Assembly (NCBI GenBank): GCA_022605405.1
Contig: JABYQQ010000016.1
Span: 496,001 to 560,000 of the forward strand
Length of the DNA stretch: 64,000 bases
Direction: 5' to 3'
DNA from: Earliella scabrosa
Lineage: Eukaryota; Basidiomycota; Agaricomycetes; Polyporales; Polyporaceae
The position numbers and the translations under genes were made by a program. Under the pieces are notes generated by a model. It had not been told where the DNA came from, ran no database searches, and saw only the letters and a list, made by a program, of their open reading frames with translations. Position 1 is the stretch's first letter, and each line of letters begins with the position of its first letter. Below are positions 59,503 through 64,000 of this stretch, one piece after another.

Positions 59503-62500
59503 ATGTCTACCTCCACGTCCGGCCAGGGTATCACCACCCGCCCCATGCAGATCCAGTCTGGGTCGATCAGAGTGAGTTCTCGTCCTGCTCTGTTGCGTAT
59601 CATTGGGAGGGTTGCGCGAGGGGTCGGGGTGGATCAAGAACATGTTTACGACGCGTGCAACGTTCTTGGAATGCCGTAGGGGCGCGACATGTACGTCACG
59701 CGTCGCGAGCTGCGCAGAGACATCCGCGCAGGCAATGTATCTGTGCGCGCGGCTCACTATATGCGCGCATATACCCTCTCAATGCACTGCGCGCATCCTC
59801 CACGCTGCCATACGTGCTCGAAACTAATACTGACATGCTGTCCCAGATCTCCATCCCCGTTTCCACCCAGGCAGACGAGTGGACCGCTGCCGAAGTTCTT
59901 AGAGATGAGTTTAGCCACGTTCAGAGAACCGACGACGCCATAGACACTACCGCCGAACTCGAAAACACGACCGAAGCGAGTGTAGAGCTCTTCGCTCGCT
60001 TCCTGAACTTCGTAGCTGGAAAACTAGACGAGGACGCGCAGTCCGAGGCAGCGCGCACCTCCATCCTCCTCAAGTCACTCAACTACTTTACCGCGTCCTA
60101 CCTCACTAGTCAAGACATTCATGTAATCGTCGCCGCGTTCGACACTGAGGTCCGTAAGACGGTCCTCGCCTCCTACTTCCAAGCCCTCGCCGCGCTCGAG
60201 GCGAAGAACGTTTCCGACATCCCGCGCGCGCCTGCCAGCGCTTTGCTCTCGGCGGCGACGCGTGGGGACGCGTCCATCTACGCGCTCTTCGGCGGTCAAG
60301 GCACCAACGAGGTCTACTTCGACGAGCTGCAGACCCTCTACGATATCTACAAGCCTTACGTCTCGTCCTTCCTCACGACTGCTACCCGCGAGGTTCTCAT
60401 CCCCCTCGTCGAGGAATCGGAGGAGGAGACCCTCTACACACACGGTCTCGATGTCATCTCGTGGCTTTCTGGTGCATCCTCTCGGCCCCCAGTCACCTAC
60501 CTCGCCTCTATTCCAATCTCCTTCCCTCTCATCGCCCTCACGCAATTGACGCAGTACTTGATTGTATGCCGCGTCGCTCAGCTCTCACCCGGCGAGCTCC
60601 GCTCTCGTCTGCAAGGCGCGACTGGCCACTCTCAGGGTCTCGTGTCGGCTCTCGCCATCGCAGCGTCTACGACCTTTGAGTCGTTTTTCGAGAATGCGAC
60701 CAAGTCCATCAAATGGTCGTTCTACTCCGGCCTGCGTGGCCAGCAGGCATTCCCCGTCCTTGCACTCGAGCCTAGCATCGTCCAGGACTCAGTGGATGGC
60801 GGTGAGGGAGCTCCTAGCCCCATGTTGTCCATCACTGGTCTCCCCTTGAAGGATGTCGAAGCGCACATTGCGAAGACGAACAAGCACCTTCCCGACAACT
60901 CCAAGATCGGCGTCTCGTTGCACAACGGTCCGAAGGCCTTTGTCGTCACTGGTCCGCCTCGCGCGCTCTACGGTCTCGTCACCCACCTTCGTAAGGTGCG
61001 CGCCCCCAGTGGCCTCGATCAGAGCAAGACCCCCTTCTCGCAGCGCAAGCCTGTGTTTTCGGTCCGATTCCTCGTGGTTGGCGTGCCGTACCACAGCAAG
61101 TACCTCGAGGACGTCACCGACGAGGTCGTAGACGACTTGGAGAACAAGGAGCTGTGGACGAAGGAGGATCTCGGTATCCCCGTGTATCACACCGAGACTG
61201 GTACGTGCTATTTACCTGTTACGAATGTATTGCATCATGTTTATCGTATTGTAGGCTCCGACCTCCGTTCGGTGTCTGGTTCCCTCACTCGCGCGCTCTG
61301 TGATCAAATCTTCACTTTGCCCATTCACTGGTCGTTGGCCACTAAGTTCCCTGAGACCGCTACTCATGCGGTTGACTTCGGTCCCGGCGGACTCAGCGGC
61401 ATTGGGCCCCTCACCGCCCGGAACCTCGAGGGTCGCGGCGTGCGTGTCATCGTCGCTGGTGACAAGGCGAAGGGTATCGCGGAGCTGTTCGATGCTCAGA
61501 ACATCAAGACGGAGCAGTGGTGGGTGAAGAAGTTCTCTCCGACGCTTGTCAAGACAAGGTGCGTTAGTAATGGTATCTAGCGTGCGCATATATTGACTAT
61601 TTGTCCCAGTGACGGTACCATCCACATCGACACGCCCTTCTCTCGTCTTCTGGGTAAGCCGCCAATCATGGTCGCTGGTATGACCCCGACGACTGTCAAG
61701 GCGGGCTTCGTCAGCGCTGTCCTGGATGCAGGCTACCATGTTGAGCTTGCCGGCGGTGGACACTACAACGCCGCTGCACTTCGCTCCAAGGTGGCCGAAA
61801 TCCAGAGCAAGATTCCTGCCGGCGTCGGCATCACCCTCAACGCACTCTACATCAACCCGCGCCAGTTCGGCTTCCAATTCCCTCTCTGGCAGGAGATGCG
61901 TCGCGAGGGACTGCCCGTCGAGGGCTTCTGTGTCGCTGCCGGTATTCCGAGCACAGAGAAGGCCGCTGAGATCATCGGCGCACTTCGCAGCGCCGGCATC
62001 AAGCACGTCTCGTTCAAGCCCGGCTCAGTGGACGGTATCCGTCAAGTTGTCAACATAGCCGCCGCGAACCCCGACTTCCCCATCATCATGCAGTGGACTG
62101 GTGGACGTGCTGGAGGTCATCACTCTTGTGAGGACTTCCACCAGCCGATCCTCTCCACCTACGGCTCGATCCGCCAGCACGCTAACCTCATCCTCGTCGG
62201 CGGCTCCGGTTTCGGTGGTGCTGACGACCTTTGGCCCTACCTCACCGGTGACTGGTCGGTTGAGATGTTCGGAGTCCAGCCAATGCCCTTCGACGGTTTC
62301 CTCTTCGCCAGCCGCGTAATGGTCGCGAAAGAAGCCCACACCAGCTCCTCCGTCAAGGACCTCATCGTCGCTGCGTCTGGCGTCGATGACGCTCAGTGGG
62401 AAGGCACGTACGCGAAGGAGACCGGTGGCATCCTAACTGTCCGCTCCGAGCTCGGCGAGCCCATCCACAAGATCGCGACTCGTGCTGTCAAGCTCTGGAA

Positions 62501-63974
62501 GGAGTTCGACGACACGGTCTTCAAGCTGCCGAAGGAGAAGCGCATTACCTGGCTCGCTGAGCGTCGTTCGGAGATCATCGCCAAGCTCAACAAGGACTTC
62601 GCGAAGCCTTGGTTCGGTTGGAAGAAGGACGGCTCTGTCGTCGAGGACATCGCCGACATGACCTACGAGGAGGTCGTCCTCCGTATGGTCCGTCTCATGT
62701 ACGTCTCGCACCAGGAGCGCTGGATCGATCAGTCTCTCCGCAACCTCACTGGAGATTGGTTGCGCCGCGTCGAGGAGCGCTTCGCTGGCCTGCAGGCTGG
62801 CGAGAAGGCGTCCATCCTCCAGTCGTTCTCTTCTCTTGACAAGCCCGCCGAGTTCATCGAGCAGTTCTTCAAGGCGTACCCCGCAGCGACCGAGCAGCTC
62901 CTCGCAGCTGAGGACAAGGCCTACTTCCTCGCCATCTCCCAGCGCCCCGGTCAGAAGCCCGCCCCCTTCATCCCCGTGCTTGACGCGAGCTTCGAGGTGT
63001 GGTTCAAGAAGGTAAGTAGCAAATCTAGTTGTATATGCTACGCTCACTAAAGTTGTGACCAGGACTCGCTCTGGGCCGCGGAGGACATCGATGCGGTCTT
63101 CGACCAAGACCCGCAGCGCGTCTGTATCCTCCAGGGTCCCGTCGCCGTCAAGCACTCGAAGGTTAAGGACGAGCCGATCAAGGAGCTCCTGGGTAACATC
63201 ACCTCGCTCCTCGTCGACAAGCTCGTCGACCGCCTCTATGGTGGCGACAAGTCCAAGATCCCGACCGTCGAATACCTCAGCCCCAAGCCCCGCGCTATCG
63301 CAGCTGCCATCACACCTGCTGTGGCCGAGAACAAGGCGACGTACACCGTCGGTGCATCGCTCCCCGACACCTCTGCTTGGCTCGAGACCATTGCGGGTCC
63401 GGAGCTCAACTGGCTCCGCGCTCTGCTCACATCGACGACGATCGTCCAAGGCACCGCATACCTCGACAACCCGCTCCGTCGTCTCTTCACTCCTCGCCGC
63501 GGACAGAAGGTCATCGTCGAGAGCGACGGCTCCCGCCCCGTGAAGGTCTCAGTGTTTGGCTCAGCGCGCTCGCATGGCGTGCACGACCCTTCGTTCAAGG
63601 TCGTGGAGATCACCTTCAACTCGTCGACGTCCATGATTGATGTCACCCTCTTCGAGGAACGTCGCGGGGTCGCGGTTCCCCTCCCCTTCCAGTTCCAGTA
63701 CAAGCCCTCCATGGGCTTCGCGCCGATCCACGAGGTCGCCGAGGACCGCAACACGCGCATCAAGCAGTTCTACTGGAAGCTTTGGTTCGGCGATAACGAG
63801 AGTCTTCCAGAGATTGGTCTTCGCGACACCTTCACTGGTCCTGAGGTCACCATCGACGAGGACGATGTGGAGACGTTCTGCGCAGTTGTTGGCAACCAGG
63901 GCGAAGCGTTCAAGTCTGCTCGTAACGACACTCCGCTTGCTCCTATGGACTTCGCTATCGTCACCGGCTGGCAG
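59503..63974 (+). CDS. Fatty acid synthase, beta region (N-terminal part; continues past window)
   Basis: Exons: 59503-59571, 59847-61200, 61255-61558, 61610-63011, 63063-63974; the last ends in a GT donor and the window closes within the intron. Domains in order: N-terminal region (STQADEWTAAEVLRDEFSHV), acetyltransferase with IYALFGGQGTNEVYFDEL and the nucleophile motif ATGHSQGLVSALA (Ser at 60630-60632), then the FMN enoyl reductase (PIMVAGMTPTTVKAGFVSAV, AGGGHYNAAALRSKVAEIQS, IIMQWTGGRAGGHHSCEDFH, LILVGGSGFGGADDLWPYLT), and the start of the dehydratase region. This is the cytosolic type I synthase that makes palmitoyl/stearoyl-CoA from acetyl- and malonyl-CoA. In many basidiomycetes alpha and beta parts are fused in one chain; that cannot be judged here. 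Confidence 0.95.
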
Positions 63975-64000
63975 GTATGTGCTTCATGCTTTTTGCTGAT

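Noticed and set aside
58777..59757. 326-residue open frame on the minus strand across the fatty acid synthase start
   Set aside because: It runs antisense over the TATA box, first exon and first intron of a well-supported gene; Arg/Pro/Ser-rich shadow of GC-rich DNA.
62433..63449. 338-residue minus-strand frame opposite the enoyl reductase/dehydratase region
   Set aside because: Classic antisense shadow of strongly biased coding sequence (Asp/Glu/Leu/Arg-rich).
1..64000. CRISPR arrays, tRNA and rRNA genes
   Set aside because: None seen; regularly spaced identical repeats and cloverleaf-type sequences were not recognised by eye, although a tRNA covariance search was not possible.

Overview
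The window looks like nuclear DNA of a mushroom-forming basidiomycete (Agaricomycetes, probably Polyporales). Genes are packed on both strands and are cut by many 45-65 base introns with GT-AG ends. The recognisable proteins (KDZ transposase with CxC5/CxC6 cysteine clusters, a TET/JBP-like dioxygenase, fungal F-box proteins, fungal fatty acid synthase) all fit that group. Placement at order level is an inference from protein style, not from a search.

Positions 1-26169 are accessory DNA. The centrepiece is a large DNA transposon that I delimit at about 4723-26169 (21.4 kb). Both ends carry matching inverted termini, including 10-base GC-rich units (2 on the left, 3 on the right), followed inward by about 1 kb of subterminal DNA with repeats of TGTTCGGCA (left) or its complement TGCCGAACA (right). 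From left to right it holds: a cysteine-rich protein gene (+, 6199-8428), an F-box-like gene (+, 9021-10250), a very long acidic repeat-containing gene (+, 10601-15086), two more relatives of the F-box-like gene (+, 15958-16932 and 17224-18201), a TET/JBP-like 2-oxoglutarate/Fe(II) dioxygenase gene (-, ends 18401), a small 194-residue cargo gene (+, 21720-22476) and an apparently intact KDZ transposase (-, 22684-24955). Association of KDZ transposons with TET/JBP genes in basidiomycetes is established (Iyer et al. 2014). The size, the extra cargo and the exact ends are what deserve a second look here.

Positions 1-4722 are an almost perfect direct repeat of 19563-24284 (one C/T difference noticed, 1439 versus 21001). 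This is the right part of a second element copy: dioxygenase 5' exons, cargo gene, and a transposase that stops exactly where the 4723-26169 element starts. At the other border, the element abuts intron 1 of an orphan first exon (26189-26234) of a Rossmann-fold reductase/epimerase whose intact tandem paralogue lies next door (26577-27866).

From 26.6 kb onward the window is ordinary chromosome: epimerase-like reductase (-), F-box protein with beta-propeller-like tail (-), WD40 protein (+), FRA10AC1-like protein (+), NmrA-like reductase (-), NDUFAF7/MidA methyltransferase (-), eIF6 (+), paladin-like protein with three CX5R phosphatase signatures (+), single-pass membrane protein with Gly- and Thr/Pro-rich ectodomain (+), Ser/Pro-rich protein (+), RUS/DUF647 protein (+), and the 5' part of the fatty acid synthase beta region (+, runs off the window in an intron). 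A 1.1 kb non-autonomous DNA transposon with about 45-base inverted ends and a 7-base target duplication lies at 57473-58595 upstream of the synthase. The 47.9-51.1 kb stretch holds nothing I can support.
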